Positions 17,636 to 26,010 of a stretch of DNA of 64,000 nucleotides are shown piece by piece. Source of the stretch: Bacillus sp. N1-1 (GTDB lineage: Bacteria > Bacillota > Bacilli > Bacillales > Guptibacillaceae); NCBI RefSeq assembly GCF_009818105.1, contig NZ_CP046564.1, positions 620,001 to 684,000 on the forward strand, in the 5' to 3' direction. Within the stretch, counting starts at the first letter, position 1. Each line of letters opens with the position of its first letter. Made by a program: the position numbers and the translations under genes. Under the pieces are notes generated by a model, which worked only from the letters and a program-made list of their open reading frames with translations, had not been told where the DNA came from and did no database searches.

Positions 17636-18334
17636 ATGAATCGCTATTCAATTGAGGAATTTGTAAAGTCAACAGAACAAAAGGATAAGGGAGAAGGCTT
17701 TTTTGAACTAGAGACACAACGTATGCTAGAAGTGAACTTATCAGGAAGAGTTTGGGCAAAAGCGGGCGCAATGATTACTTACAATGGTCAAATAAAGTTC
17801 GAAAGAGAAGGAATTCTTGAACACGGTCTAGGGAAAATGTTCAAAAAAGCACTCACAGGTGAAGGCGCTTCTTTGATGAAAGCAGAAGGAAATGGGAAGC
17901 TCTATCTTGCCGATGCAGGGAAGAAGATATCCATTCTTCATTTGCAAAGTGGAGAATCAATCAGTGTAAATGGGAATGATCTTCTTGCATTTGAAGATGG
18001 GATCCAGTGGGATATCAAAATGATGAAAAGGATAACAGGAATGATGGCAGGTGGATTATTTAATGTTACCTGTAAGGGCCCCGGAATGGTCGCAATTACA
18101 AGCCACTATGAACCTCTTACAATTCGAGTTTCACCAGGGAAACCAGTCATTACCGATCCAAATGCAACTGTAGCTTGGTCTGGCCAATTGCAGCCGGATT
18201 TTCAAACAGATATTTCCTTAAAGTCTTTCTTTGGTAGAGGGAGCGGTGAGTCTGTTCAAATGAGATTCGAAGGAGACGGTTTTGTGGTCGTCCAGCCTTA
18301 TGAAGAAGTATATATGCAAAACAATCAGGGCTAA
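17636..18334 (+). CDS. AIM24 family protein
   Basis: 232 residues of mostly beta structure with Gly-rich turns and the family-typical RVWAKAGAMITYNGQIKFER and GPGMVAITSHYEP stretches. AIM24/DUF124 proteins form TRAP-like beta rolls; the bacterial function is unknown, though several are envelope-stress linked. GAAGGAGAG lies eight bases from the chosen ATG. The ECF-type promoter motif supports stress control. Confidence 0.85.
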   Translation: MNRYSIEEFVKSTEQKDKGEGFFELETQRMLEVNLSGRVWAKAGAMITYNGQIKFEREGILEHGLGKMFKKALTGEGASLMKAEGNGKLYLADAGKKISILHLQSGESISVNGNDLLAFEDGIQWDIKMMKRITGMMAGGLFNVTCKGPGMVAITSHYEPLTIRVSPGKPVITDPNATVAWSGQLQPDFQTDISLKSFFGRGSGESVQMRFEGDGFVVVQPYEEVYMQNNQG

Positions 18335-18336
18335 AA

Positions 18337-19028
18337 ATGTCGTTTTCTTTGAAAGAAAGTGAACTTACAGCAGGTGTGAAATTACTTGATGGCCGACCAT
18401 TCTATCTTTCATTAGAGGGAATTGAAAAATTGAAAGAAGACGAGGTCATTGAATCATTGTTGGATCGATTGGATATTGCTTTAAAATCCAATGAAGTAAA
18501 CCAAGTTTCAATTACGCTGGATCGGTTTTTTACAAAAGGAAGTCAGCTGCTAAAAAAAAATTTTTATTTTTTACAGTCTACAACGATTGAATACTATAAA
18601 AAATTTCAATTGGAAAAAGTGGGTGCTAATTATAATCGTAGTATTACGTATGAACAGGTCGGAGAATCGAGAATCGATTCTTTTCTTTCGATATGGGGAT
18701 TATGTTCGAAGGGGTCGCTCAATTCACCCTCTAAGCATTCTACTCGAGTTCAATATGAGGCGATGAAGCAGGAGATTGGAAAGCAGTACAACACAAGCTG
18801 TTATAGTGTATGGGCATTTTACCAGAACGGCGTGGAAAAGGACTTGGAACGCCTTTACATCAATTTGGATTAGCTTTATTGCAAGAAAAAGGGGCTACTT
18901 ATTATATCGGCAGTACAGGCATTGAGAATAAACCAATGCAGCAAATATTTCGCAATAATAATTGCAACCCAACTTTCCAGGCAGTTACCTATGTGAAAGA
19001 GAGTTCAAAAACGCGAAACTTATCATAA
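18337..19028 (+). pseudogene. GNAT acetyltransferase broken by a frameshift
   Basis: The first frame (18337-18873) encodes the N-terminal part, ending in meaningful sequence near CYSV. The acetyl-CoA loop ERRGKGLGT and the rest of the fold continue in another frame (18810-19028). Loss of one base near 18808-18810 would restore an unbroken run through S-V-M-G-I-L-P-E-R-R-G-K-G. No slippery heptamer is visible, so a decayed gene or a sequencing error is likelier than programmed shifting. It follows the AIM24 stop by two bases. Confidence 0.8.
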
Positions 19029-19119
19029 TATGCTGAAGGAAGTAAAATATTCCTATTGAAATTAATAGAATTTTCATTATAATCATACAAAAGGGTTCTC
19101 AAAAAAGGAGAGTGCATGT

Positions 19120-19560
19120 ATGATTCGTTTAGAAAAAGGCAACCTTCTTAAAAGTGACTGTACTGTGATTGCGCATCAATGTGACTGTTTTAATGCGATG
19201 GACGTTGGAATAGCAAAATCAGTAAAGGAAACTTATCCTGAAGCAGTGAAAGCAGATGAGGACTTTCCATTTTCACCAAAAAAGAAGTTGGGGAAATGTT
19301 CATTTGCTTTAAGTCGAGATAATAAACGTATCATTGCAAATCTCTATGGTCAGTATAAACCTGCTGGTCTGCAAACAAATTACCCTGCATGGTTAAAATC
19401 GTTTGAACATATGATTAAAGAATTAAAGCCATTTGAAGAAAAGGGATTCAAAATAAAAATCGGATGTGGAATTGACAAAGATGATTTGATTAACGTAAAA
19501 AAATCTCTTGAAAAGCTTTCCAAGAAATATGAAAAACCAATACATGTTTACTATTCTTAA
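19120..19560 (+). CDS. Macro domain protein (ADP-ribose binding)
   Basis: 146 residues forming one macro domain: N-terminal EKGNLLKSDCTVIAHQCDC, then ANLYGQYKP, and a C-terminal IGCGIDK. The HQCDCFNAMDVGIAKSV loop resembles the ALC1/TARG1-like branch that binds or removes ADP-ribose or O-acetyl-ADP-ribose. AAAGGAGAG precedes the ATG and a terminator follows, so it is monocistronic. The actual ligand is unknown. Confidence 0.8.
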   Translation: MIRLEKGNLLKSDCTVIAHQCDCFNAMDVGIAKSVKETYPEAVKADEDFPFSPKKKLGKCSFALSRDNKRIIANLYGQYKPAGLQTNYPAWLKSFEHMIKELKPFEEKGFKIKIGCGIDKDDLINVKKSLEKLSKKYEKPIHVYYS

Positions 19561-19564
19561 AGAC

Positions 19565-19592
19565 AACGTCCCCAGTACGGGGGCGTTTTTTA
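19565..19592 (+). terminator. Terminator after the macro domain gene
   Basis: AACGTCCCC pairs with GGGGGCGTT (one G-U) around AGTAC, then T's. Confidence 0.85.
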
Positions 19593-19657
19593 ATGAAAAG
19601 CAATTTCCCTATTTTTAGTAAGAAGGGATCAAAAATGTAAAAGGAATCCATTTTGTC

Positions 19658-19682
19658 GTTTATCAATTGAATAGCGTGGAAT
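19658..19682 (+). promoter_or_regulatory. SigB-like promoter of the GsiB-like gene
   Basis: GTTTAT (19658-19663), 13-base spacer, TGGAAT (19677-19682) is close to the general-stress SigB consensus GTTTAA-N13-15-GGGTAT. B. subtilis gsiB is a classical SigB gene, which supports the reading. Confidence 0.5.
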
Positions 19683-19738
19683 ACAACTAGTGTAGCGCAG
19701 GATATCAAAATTCAAAATTACTAGAGGAGGTTTCAAAA

Positions 19739-20125
19739 ATGGCTAACAATAGTAATAACGGTAATGACAAAATGAGTAGAGAAGAAGCAGGGCGTAAAGG
19801 CGGAAACAAAACATCTAGAGAACATAACAAAGATTTTTATCAAGATATCGGACAAAAAGGTGGAGAAAAGACAGCCAAGGAACATGATCAGGAGTTCTAT
19901 CAAGAAATAGGCGAAAAAGGTGGAAACAAAACGGCTCGTGAACATGACAAAGAGTTCTTTGAAGAAATAGGTGAAAAAGGCGGTAAGAAAACAGCTAGAG
20001 AGCACGATAAAGAGTTTTATCAGGAAATAGGCCAAAAAGGCGGAGAACAAACATCCAAAAATCAAGATAAGGAATTTTACGAAGAAATAGGTAAAAAGGG
20101 CGGTAAGAAGAGCGGTAACAATTGA
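19739..20125 (+). CDS. gsiB: GsiB-like general stress protein (KGG repeats)
   Basis: 128 residues, extremely hydrophilic, with an N-terminal MSREEAGRKGG followed by five repeats of about 20 residues of the form HDKEFYQEIGEKGGxKT. This is the LEA-like/KGG design of B. subtilis GsiB, thought to protect cell contents during stress and desiccation. AGAGGAGG precedes the ATG. The last repeat is altered (SKNQDKEF) and the tail is Lys-rich. The antisense strand has a long open frame purely because of the repeats. Confidence 0.9.
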   Translation: MANNSNNGNDKMSREEAGRKGGNKTSREHNKDFYQDIGQKGGEKTAKEHDQEFYQEIGEKGGNKTAREHDKEFFEEIGEKGGKKTAREHDKEFYQEIGQKGGEQTSKNQDKEFYEEIGKKGGKKSGNN

Positions 20126-20141
20126 GAGATTGACAAGAAGG

Positions 20142-20177
20142 AAGAACGAAGGGATTTCCCTTCGTTCTTTTATTTTT
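20142..20177 (+). terminator. Terminator after the GsiB-like gene
   Basis: Perfect 13-base stem AAGAACGAAGGGA/TCCCTTCGTTCTT, then a T-rich run. Confidence 0.85.
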
Positions 20178-20190
20178 TTAGACCTAAAAC

Positions 20191-20244
20191 TTTAATACAT
20201 AAAACATCCCTTCGCAGATGCGAAGGGATGTTTTATGTATTAAA
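20191..20244. repeat. 26-base perfect inverted repeat, 2-base loop
   Basis: Arms 20191-20216 and 20219-20244 are completely complementary around GA. It lies at the tail-to-tail junction and overlaps the stop of the minus-strand DUF2188 gene. No clear T run follows. Confidence 0.8.
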
Positions 20245-20437
20245 ATGTGCGTTCTTCTTCAACTTCATGCTGGTCATTAAGAATTAATAGGCGACTTGGG
20301 GAATCACCTTTCGCAAGTTCTTCTGCCTTTTCAATGGCAGTTGAACGCATATCGTAAAGATCCGTTGGAGCAACGTCCTCAATTTTAACGTACCAACCTG
20401 TAACATCTTTATTTGGTGCTACTGTATATTCCTTCAT
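20240..20437 (-). CDS. DUF2188 domain protein
   Basis: 65 residues with the DUF2188 pattern: N-terminal EYTVAPN, GWYVK, then AIEKAEELAK and a C-terminal LLILNDQHEVEEERTF. Function of the family is unknown; members are small stress-associated beta-alpha-beta proteins. AAAGGAGG lies eight bases before the chosen ATG at 20437; a longer frame to 20473 crosses it. Confidence 0.75.
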   Translation of the reverse strand: MKEYTVAPNKDVTGWYVKIEDVAPTDLYDMRSTAIEKAEELAKGDSPSRLLILNDQHEVEEERTF

Positions 20438-20512
20438 GGTTATATCCTCCTTTAAGCTGTGTATAATTAACACTTCCCACGATAAAGGAGAATAAAACCT
20501 GCTTTCTAGGAG

Positions 20513-20546
20513 AATTAAAAAAATCAGCGCATTTTACGCTGATTTT
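20513..20546 (-). terminator. Terminator after the 38-residue membrane protein
   Basis: On the minus strand AAAATCAGCG/CGCTGATTTT with a seven-base loop, then a T run. Confidence 0.75.
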
Positions 20547-20617
20547 CCTCAACCTACCTAGGAATGAGGTTAGTCGAGTTGAAAAATCGCTGTTCATTAA
20601 GGATCGTTCGGTTCACC

Positions 20618-20734
20618 TTATTGGGGTTGAGAGATTATGTAGAAACCGATTACAAATGCGATAGGCACTATCCAAACCATAAAGGCTAATGCCCATACAG
20701 TAAAACGGTTCCATTCTTTTTCCTTAGTAGCCAA
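20618..20734 (-). CDS. Small membrane protein, unknown
   Basis: 38 residues starting at TTG, seven bases after GGAGGGT. Basic N-terminus followed by one membrane helix (about 12-33). It has its own terminator about 70 bases downstream. Family not recognised. Confidence 0.55.
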   Translation of the reverse strand: MATKEKEWNRFTVWALAFMVWIVPIAFVIGFYIISQPQ

Positions 20735-20820
20735 GAGCAGACCCTCCACATCATAAGTTTAGTTTCATTATAACATGGACATAGCTAAATTATGTGTGAA
20801 CGATTGAAATTGTTAGAAAT

Positions 20821-21180
20821 TCAAGATACGAACCGAATGGTGATTGGATATCTGTAAAACTCACCTTGATTCGCCTTCACGGAGGCGATTACGATTAAAG
20901 TAAGGTGAAGGATAAAAAGCAATGGGAGAAGAAATAATCCAATGATCACAAAGGTGAGAATAGCAAGGATAACGGCATACAGCGTCATGCTAATTTGGAA
21001 GTTTAGAGACTCTTTACCCTGGGCATCGATGAACGAATTGCCTTCCTTCTTAATTGACCAAATAATGATGGGAGCGATGATATGTCCGAGGGGGATTAAA
21101 TAACCAGACAATGCAGAAAGGTGAACGTACATAGCCCACTGACGTGTGATTTGATCAGGTGTAATGTCTTTCTTTTCCAT
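20821..21180 (-). CDS. DUF4870 membrane protein
   Basis: About 119 residues with three membrane segments and the family pattern WAMYVHLSALSGYLIPLGHIIAPIIIW, shown here in parts: HLSALSGYLIPLG (about 20-32) and IIAPIIIW, then FIDAQGKESLNFQ. DUF4870 (Tic20-like) proteins are of unknown function. The ATG is six bases after GGAGGG. Confidence 0.85.
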   Translation of the reverse strand: MEKKDITPDQITRQWAMYVHLSALSGYLIPLGHIIAPIIIWSIKKEGNSFIDAQGKESLNFQISMTLYAVILAILTFVIIGLFLLPLLFILHLTLIVIASVKANQGEFYRYPITIRFVS

Positions 21181-21260
21181 CACAATCCCTCCTGTAGCCT
21201 CTACCTATGTTCAGCATATTAGACAATTGTTTAGGATATGCCGTTAAGAAATTCTTCAAT

Positions 21261-21287
21261 AAAAAAAGGAACCAATTCTGGTCCCTT
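21261..21287 (-). terminator. Terminator after the 114-residue hypothetical gene
   Basis: On the minus strand AAGGGACCA/TGGTTCCTT (one G-U) with a GAAT loop, then seven T's. Confidence 0.8.
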
Positions 21288-21630
21288 AATTTGCGTTATA
21301 GCTGATGTGATAGGAGGCACGGTTGGTGAAAAAGACTAATTCAGTCGCCTCCTTTTTTACATTGTCTAGCTCTTCAAGTGGTATTTCGAAAATAGAGTGA
21401 GGAAGTGGTACGGCAGCTTCATCCGAAATCACCTTTCCTTCACCTTTAAGCTGAAGAAGGGTTGAAGCAGTGTAGTCGTCAACGGATTCGCCACGATGTT
21501 GAAAGGTAAAGTCTTCAAGTTTCATAATTGTCTTATCAAGATCATCTTGCTCTTTTTTTTCGATGATGATATGACCACCAACCCAATCAGCTAGCGTATT
21601 GCGAACTTCTGATAACGTTGTAGTATCCAT
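21286..21630 (-). CDS. Hypothetical protein
   Basis: 114 residues, acidic, predicted soluble, no recognised motif. The start is chosen at ATG 21630 behind GGAGCGAGGTG. It is divergent from mnmH. A terminator directly follows the stop. No function can be proposed. Confidence 0.65.
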   Translation of the reverse strand: MDTTTLSEVRNTLADWVGGHIIIEKKEQDDLDKTIMKLEDFTFQHRGESVDDYTASTLLQLKGEGKVISDEAAVPLPHSIFEIPLEELDNVKKEATELVFFTNRASYHISYNAN

Positions 21631-21746
21631 TTTATTCACCTCGCTCCTAATTTTCCCCATCTGAAGGCAACATAAACCGTCTAACTAAATTTACATCAGT
21701 GATGATGATATACTTGTACTATGAAATGAGACGAAGGATGATTGTC

Positions 21747-22808
21747 ATGAAGAAAATATCGATAGATGAAGTTCTAAATAAAAAGATACCTTTATTAGAT
21801 GTTAGAACCCCGGCTGAATTTGAGAAGTTTCATATTCCTGGAGCAGTTAACTTGCCGATTTTTTCGAATGAGGAACGGGAAGTGGTGGGGACTACTTATA
21901 AGCAAGAAGGGACAGAGGCAGCTAAAGATTTGGGGATTTCGATTGTCTCGCCATTACTCCCTGAGTTTTATAAACGTGCAAAAGAATTAACAAATCATCA
22001 AGAATTTGCTGTTTACTGCTGGAGAGGCGGAATGCGAAGTAAAAGTCTTGCTACGATTTTTGAGATGATGGGATTACCGAGTCTTCAGGTCGAAGGTGGC
22101 ATTCGAGCATACCGACAGAAAGTAACAACTGGCTTAGAGAATTTTTCGACTCAATTAACTCCTTATCTGGTTCTAGAAGGATTAACTGGAACTTCGAAGA
22201 CCGAAATTCTGACTGCTTTAGAAAAGAAGGGATATCCAGTGATTGATCTCGAAGGTCTAGCTGCCCACAGAGGATCCGTGTTTGGTAGAGTAGATTTACC
22301 TGAAAGAAGTCAGAAGGAATTTGAAGCGAAGCTTTACCATCGATTGAAGGAGATTGGAGAAACACCTTATTACATTATAGAATCTGAAAGCAAGCGCCTT
22401 GGAAATATCATTATTCCTGACTTTATTCTAGAGGGCAAACAAAAAGGGACGCGTATACAAGTCCACGCCCCGCTTTCTTATCGAATTCATACGATCTTAA
22501 ATACGTATCATCCTGAACAACATCACGAAGAAATTACTGATGCCATTGCGAAAATTGAAAAACGATTCTCTTGTGAAGATAAAGAAGTGATTGATCAGGC
22601 GCTTGAAGCGAAAAACTATGCGATGATTATTGAACGATTGTTGCTTTATTATTATGATCCAAGATACGAACATAAAGCTTATGAAAATGAAGGCAACATC
22701 ATCAATCTTTCATACGAGTCACTCGAAGAAGGTACTCAACTTGTCCAGAATGAAATCGATCGTTTAGATATTAAGCTTCGATCAGAAGGCGAGAAAGTTT
22801 CGCTTTAA
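21747..22808 (+). CDS. mnmH: tRNA 2-selenouridine synthase
   Basis: 353 residues, matching MnmH/SelU (YbbB). The N-terminal rhodanese domain has the active-site Cys91 in CWRGGMRS; a P-loop-like ATPase domain follows with GLTGTSKT (145-152). It replaces sulfur by selenium in 2-thiouridine of tRNA wobble positions, using selenophosphate, through a geranylated intermediate. That implies a selD gene elsewhere in the genome. AAGGA lies eight bases before the ATG at 21747; longer upstream frames lack a ribosome site. Its 3' end overlaps the convergent gene by 38 bases. Confidence 0.9.
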   Translation: MKKISIDEVLNKKIPLLDVRTPAEFEKFHIPGAVNLPIFSNEEREVVGTTYKQEGTEAAKDLGISIVSPLLPEFYKRAKELTNHQEFAVYCWRGGMRSKSLATIFEMMGLPSLQVEGGIRAYRQKVTTGLENFSTQLTPYLVLEGLTGTSKTEILTALEKKGYPVIDLEGLAAHRGSVFGRVDLPERSQKEFEAKLYHRLKEIGETPYYIIESESKRLGNIIIPDFILEGKQKGTRIQVHAPLSYRIHTILNTYHPEQHHEEITDAIAKIEKRFSCEDKEVIDQALEAKNYAMIIERLLLYYYDPRYEHKAYENEGNIINLSYESLEEGTQLVQNEIDRLDIKLRSEGEKVSL

Positions 22809-23235
22809 TGGATCTTTTTTCTTCAGGCAACTGTTCCTTGTTGTATCGTTCAATCAGATCATCAATGCGCTTAAAGTACAAATGACTTACCCACGCTACG
22901 TAGCTTCGGTAAACAGGCGATTTTAGAAAGTGTATAAGCATATTATCATCAGGTCCAAAGTAGTATGTCTTATCGTCAAAAAAAGTAGAAAACCGTCTAA
23001 AGGATAATTTGGTAAATGAGTTGTCCAATTCAAATCGAAATTTATTAAGGGCATCTGGAATCAAGCGGATAGTGAAAACATCGTCATTATCAAACATTTC
23101 CTTCGGCGTGGGTAAGATTAAATATGGATATTCCTGATCATCAAGGGCAATAAAGAAATCTGCAGGGGACTCGTGACAGCTAGGCACTCGTTTGACGGTG
23201 GTTTCAACAATCAACTGATAGACTGAATCATTCAT
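22771..23235 (-). CDS. Hypothetical protein convergent with mnmH
   Basis: 154 residues, soluble, no family recognised. It starts behind GGGAGG and is coding-like over its length. Its final 12 codons overlap the end of mnmH on the other strand, leaving no room for a terminator between them. Confidence 0.6.
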   Translation of the reverse strand: MNDSVYQLIVETTVKRVPSCHESPADFFIALDDQEYPYLILPTPKEMFDNDDVFTIRLIPDALNKFRFELDNSFTKLSFRRFSTFFDDKTYYFGPDDNMLIHFLKSPVYRSYVAWVSHLYFKRIDDLIERYNKEQLPEEKRSIKAKLSRLLIEA

Positions 23236-23486
23236 ATCGTTCGTATCCTCCCTTTGTAATCTATCATCATTGTTACCGTACTAGTAAACTTGTATACCCC
23301 TTTGTCGAAAAGTAGTTATTACAATCTATTATCCAACCTTTGAAAAAATTCCTTTATTTCAAATATTACAAATATTTTCTTCGAAGTGCTTTATCCTCTA
23401 AGCTGAAGTCAAATTGATTAGAACACACCTTCTTTTGAATAAGATTTTTTTCAACCGTCAATCTTAAAAATGTTTGAGCAAAAGAC

Positions 23487-23548
23487 TTGAAAGTCAGAGA
23501 TAGTCAAATTATAATATGGTTACAAGGTCAAAGATAGTCAAAGTCAAA
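23487..23548 (+). promoter_or_regulatory. clpE promoter with CtsR boxes
   Basis: TTGAAA (23487-23492), 17-base spacer, TATAAT (23510-23515). Two CtsR heptad pairs are present: AGTCAGA-GAT-AGTCAAA (23492-23508, within the spacer) and GGTCAAA-GAT-AGTCAAA (23526-23542, a perfect match, over the start region). A further GTCAAA follows at 23543-23548. CtsR repression and heat induction of clpE are therefore very likely. In the 380-base gap (23236-23617) nothing else is evident. Confidence 0.88.
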
Positions 23549-23617
23549 GAAGACATCTTTCACCTTTTAACTATTTTAATTAATGACAAGATAGATAAAT
23601 AATAAGGAGGCCATCAT

Positions 23618-25750
23618 ATGCTTTGTGATCAATGCCAACAAAATCAGGCTTCGGTTCAACTGAATGTCCAAATGAATCAACATAAGAAAAGAGTTAACCT
23701 TTGTAGCACGTGTTACGCAAATGTGATGAATGGTCAAACAGCTTCATCACCAAAAGGTCAAATGGATGATTTCTTTCAATCCTTTATGGCTTCAGCAGGA
23801 CAAAATGGTTTTACGGGTCAAGAAGATGGACCACAAACAGAATCAGGGAATGGTAAAGGCGGTTTACTTGATAACCTCGGACGAAATTTATCTGACGCAG
23901 CAAAAGCTGGTTTGATTGACCCAGTCATTGGGCGCGAAAATGAGGTAGCGAGAGTGATTGAAACATTAAACCGTCGTAATAAAAATAATCCAGTTTTAAT
24001 CGGTGAAGCAGGTGTCGGAAAAACGGCGATTGCAGAAGGTCTTGCTTTGAGAATTTCAGAAGGTCAAGTACCTTCTAAACTAAAGAATAAAGAAATTTAT
24101 TTATTAGATGTTGCATCTCTTGTTTCAAATACGGGTGTAAGAGGTCAGTTTGAAGAAAGAATGAAGCAACTGATTTCTGAACTTCAAAGTCGAAAAAATG
24201 TAATCTTATTTATAGATGAACTGCATCAAATTGTAGGGGCTGGATCTGCAGAAGGATCTATGGATGCAGGAAACATTTTAAAACCAGCTCTTGCAAGAGG
24301 CGAGCTTCAATTAATTGGGGCAACAACTCTTAAAGAATATCGTCAAATCGAAAAGGATGCAGCATTAGAACGACGTTTTCAACCAGTAATGGTGAATGAG
24401 CCTACTGTAGAAGAAGCCATTCAGATTCTAAAAGGTTTGCAACCTAAGTATGAAGAGTACCATGAAGTGAACTATACGGAAGAAGCGATTCGTGCGTGTG
24501 TCTCATTATCGAACCGGTTCATTCAAGATCGTTTCTTACCAGATAAAGCAATCGACTTAATGGATGAAGCAGGCGCCAAAATGAACCTAACGTTTGCTGT
24601 GTCGAACCACGATGAAATTCAGCAGCGTTTACACCAGATTGCTACTGAAAAAAACAAGGCAGCAGAGGCAGAAGATTATGAGCTAGCTGCAAAACTAAGA
24701 ACAGAAGAATTACAGCTTGAGAAACAGCTCGAAGAAACGTTGAAAAGCAACTCAAATATGAATCATTCAGTGGATCTTGATGAGATTCAGCAGATTGTAG
24801 AGGGAAAAACAGGTATTCCAGTCCGTAAGCTTCGGGAAGATGAGCAAACGAAAATGAAAAACCTTGCAGAGCGACTGAATGCTAAAGTAATTGGTCAGGA
24901 AGATGCTGTTAACAAAGTAGCAAAAGCAATTCGCCGAAGTCGTGCAGGATTAAAACGCCAGAATCGTCCAATAGGTTCTTTCCTATTCGTCGGTCCAACT
25001 GGTGTCGGAAAAACAGAACTTTCCCGTTCTCTTGCAGAAGAAATGTTCGGTGATCGAGATGCGATGATTCGACTTGATATGAGTGAATATATGGAAAAAC
25101 ACTCTGTCTCTAAACTGATCGGTTCCCCTCCGGGCTATGTCGGTCATGAGGAAGCAGGCCAATTAACAGAAAGAGTACGTCGTAAACCATATAGCATCAT
25201 CTTAATTGATGAAGTGGAGAAAGCTCATCCTGATGTACAAAATATGTTCCTTCAAATCCTTGATGATGGGCGTCTTACAGATAGTCAAGGTAGGACGGTA
25301 AGCTTTAAAGATACGGTTATTATCATGACAAGTAATGCCGGAACTTCTGAGCGAAGAATTACTGTTGGTTTTGAATCAGCAGAAAGCTATACAGGCGTGA
25401 TGGAGAGTCTTGGTGGTTACTTTAGACCTGAATTCTTAAATCGATTTGATGGAATTATTCCATTTAAGTCACTTGAACAATCAAGTCTCGTTACCATTGT
25501 AGACCTTATGATTAATGATTTAGATGAAAGCCTTGAAGAACAAGATATTACACTTACAATTAGTGAAGCAGCAAAAGAGAAGTTGGCTGAACTTGGATAT
25601 AATCCACAGTTTGGTGCACGCCCTCTTCGCAGAGTGATTGAAGAACATGTGGAAGATGGTATTGCTGATTTGCTTGTCGATGAAGGCAGTATCAAATCCG
25701 TGACGGTTGAAATTGTAGAAGATAAGATTGTTGTTTCACAAAAGAAATAA
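23618..25750 (+). CDS. clpE: ATP-dependent Clp protease ATP-binding subunit ClpE
   Basis: 710 residues. An N-terminal treble-clef zinc finger (C3, C6, C29, C32) identifies ClpE rather than ClpC. AAA module 1 has Walker A GEAGVGKT (129-136), a short UVR/coiled-coil middle domain with [15 protein letters not shown] follows, then AAA module 2 with GPTGVGKT (about 459-466) and a C-terminal D2-small domain. It unfolds aggregated or disordered proteins for ClpP. AAGGAGG precedes the ATG. Monocistronic and CtsR-controlled. Confidence 0.95.
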   Translation: MLCDQCQQNQASVQLNVQMNQHKKRVNLCSTCYANVMNGQTASSPKGQMDDFFQSFMASAGQNGFTGQEDGPQTESGNGKGGLLDNLGRNLSDAAKAGLIDPVIGRENEVARVIETLNRRNKNNPVLIGEAGVGKTAIAEGLALRISEGQVPSKLKNKEIYLLDVASLVSNTGVRGQFEERMKQLISELQSRKNVILFIDELHQIVGAGSAEGSMDAGNILKPALARGELQLIGATTLKEYRQIEKDAALERRFQPVMVNEPTVEEAIQILKGLQPKYEEYHEVNYTEEAIRACVSLSNRFIQDRFLPDKAIDLMDEAGAKMNLTFAVSNHDEIQQRLHQIATEKNKAAEAEDYELAAKLRTEELQLEKQLEETLKSNSNMNHSVDLDEIQQIVEGKTGIPVRKLREDEQTKMKNLAERLNAKVIGQEDAVNKVAKAIRRSRAGLKRQNRPIGSFLFVGPTGVGKTELSRSLAEEMFGDRDAMIRLDMSEYMEKHSVSKLIGSPPGYVGHEEAGQLTERVRRKPYSIILIDEVEKAHPDVQNMFLQILDDGRLTDSQGRTVSFKDTVIIMTSNAGTSERRITVGFESAESYTGVMESLGGYFRPEFLNRFDGIIPFKSLEQSSLVTIVDLMINDLDESLEEQDITLTISEAAKEKLAELGYNPQFGARPLRRVIEEHVEDGIADLLVDEGSIKSVTVEIVEDKIVVSQKK

Positions 25751-25764
25751 TTTTATAAGTAAGG

Positions 25765-25796
25765 AAGTCGCTCTATAAAGATGGAGCGACTTTTTT
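25765..25796 (+). terminator. Terminator after clpE
   Basis: AAGTCGCTC pairs with GAGCGACTT across a loop of about ten bases, then six T's. Confidence 0.85.
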
Positions 25797-26010
25797 GATG
25801 TTAGTTTTTACAATAATAGGGAAGTTATTAATATGAAATCCTGATTTCTTTCCTTAAATAATGTTGTCGAATCTTATGTAATTTTGACTTCTTTTGCGGT
25901 TATAAGTCGAAAAGTCAGAATATTAGTTAAAATAAGTTGTGAGATCTGCTACGTTAGATAAGGAAGGTCAGGAAAGACTTCTCTACTATTTTATAAAGGA
26001 GCGAGAACAA

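Noticed and set aside
19733..20065. Long hydrophobic open frame antisense to the GsiB-like gene
   Set aside because: It arises from the 20-codon repeats read on the other strand; no ribosome site and no family resemblance.
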